Below the pieces are notes generated by a model, which searched no databases, had not been told where the DNA came from, and saw only the letters and a list, made by a program, of their open reading frames with translations. Of a stretch of DNA of 5,544 bases, positions 5,370 to 5,544 are shown piece by piece. Source of the stretch: Nitrospira sp. (GTDB lineage: Bacteria; Nitrospirota; Thermodesulfovibrionia; Thermodesulfovibrionales; SM23-35). The stretch is taken from contig VGWY01000172.1 of assembly GCA_016873575.1 (NCBI GenBank), positions 1 to 5,544 on the forward strand, read 5' to 3'. The translations under genes were made by a program, and so were the position numbers. Numbering within the stretch: position 1 is the stretch's first letter; each line of letters opens with the position of its first letter.

Positions 5370-5544
5370 CTATTTCCGATACTTAATCACTGTACCTCTT
5401 ACGGTTGTTGTATATCCATTCAGAATATAAGCCCAAAACCATCTTTCACTTACAGTAGGGTTTAACAACGCATCTCCACCTCTGCTATCAACGGCAGCTT
5501 GGTAGGCTCTCTGGAATCTCGTATTTTGTCCGAGTGGGATTAAT
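5370..5544 (-). CDS. C-terminal part of a small protein of unknown function (5' end outside window)
   Basis: On the minus strand, codons run from 5543 down to the stop TAG at 5372-5370, giving 57 residues with no internal stop. No start codon is needed because the gene is cut by the window edge. The peptide looks like real protein: TRFQRAYQAAVDSRGGDALL, then NPTVSERWFWAYILNGYTTT, then VRGTVIKYRK at the end. The pattern (an AYxxA helix, GGDALLN, aromatic strand, closing V-x-G-T-V-x-K strand) resembles the C-termini of small exported or lipoprotein families that have an alpha-beta domain, but I cannot name the family. It converges on the plus-strand lipoprotein remnant. Confidence rests on composition and the open frame only. 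Confidence 0.65.
   Translation of the reverse strand, partial: LIPLGQNTRFQRAYQAAVDSRGGDALLNPTVSERWFWAYILNGYTTTVRGTVIKYRK

Noticed and set aside
5128..5430. Overlapping frames on both strands in the last gap
   Set aside because: They cross the hairpin and the CTCTGTG repeat and conflict with the lipoprotein signal peptide and the minus-strand partial frame, which are more protein-like.

Overview
The window reads as an ordinary bacterial chromosome segment of moderate, AT-leaning composition. It carries an anaerobic-type enzyme (ferredoxin-linked 2-oxoacid oxidoreductase) and an unusually high load of short palindromic dispersed repeats. Repeats that translate as NPPLPPFSKGG or HSRESGNPG, and CTCTGTG-type repeats, are familiar to me from Nitrospirota, Desulfobacterota and related environmental anaerobes. 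That lineage suggestion is inference; no rRNA or other marker gene is present.

Bases 3-1250 hold the C-terminal part of a superfamily 2 DNA helicase of the MrfA/YprA type (motifs V and VI, then a DUF1998 four-cysteine zinc site). Twenty bases later comes an overlapping pair on the same strand, iorA (1271-3037) and iorB (about 2967-3479). These encode the two subunits of indolepyruvate:ferredoxin oxidoreductase, which oxidises aryl pyruvates from aromatic amino acids to aryl-acetyl-CoA and reduces ferredoxin. A 46-bp palindromic repeat lies inside iorA, in frame, at the linker between two domains.

Bases 3480-3700 are a repeat-filled gap with three hairpins and a CTCTGTG repeat. They are followed by a family 2 glycosyltransferase (3701-4492) whose last 37 or so codons are made of a second, unrelated palindromic repeat (4379-4546). 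After another hairpin and a second CTCTGTG repeat comes a small secreted protein with a probable OB-fold (4642-5067) and a strong ribosome binding site.

The end of the window has a broken small lipoprotein gene on the plus strand (5084-5264, one apparent frameshift). It faces the C-terminus of a small protein on the minus strand (5370-5544, cut by the window edge). A hairpin and a third, degenerate CTCTGTG repeat lie between them.

I see no defence system, CRISPR array, transposase, RNA gene or clearly new multi-gene system. The notable material is the repeats: four families in about 3.4 kb, two of them read into protein (inside iorA and as the tail of the glycosyltransferase). The two short terminal coding remnants carry no long ORF of their own and are easily missed.
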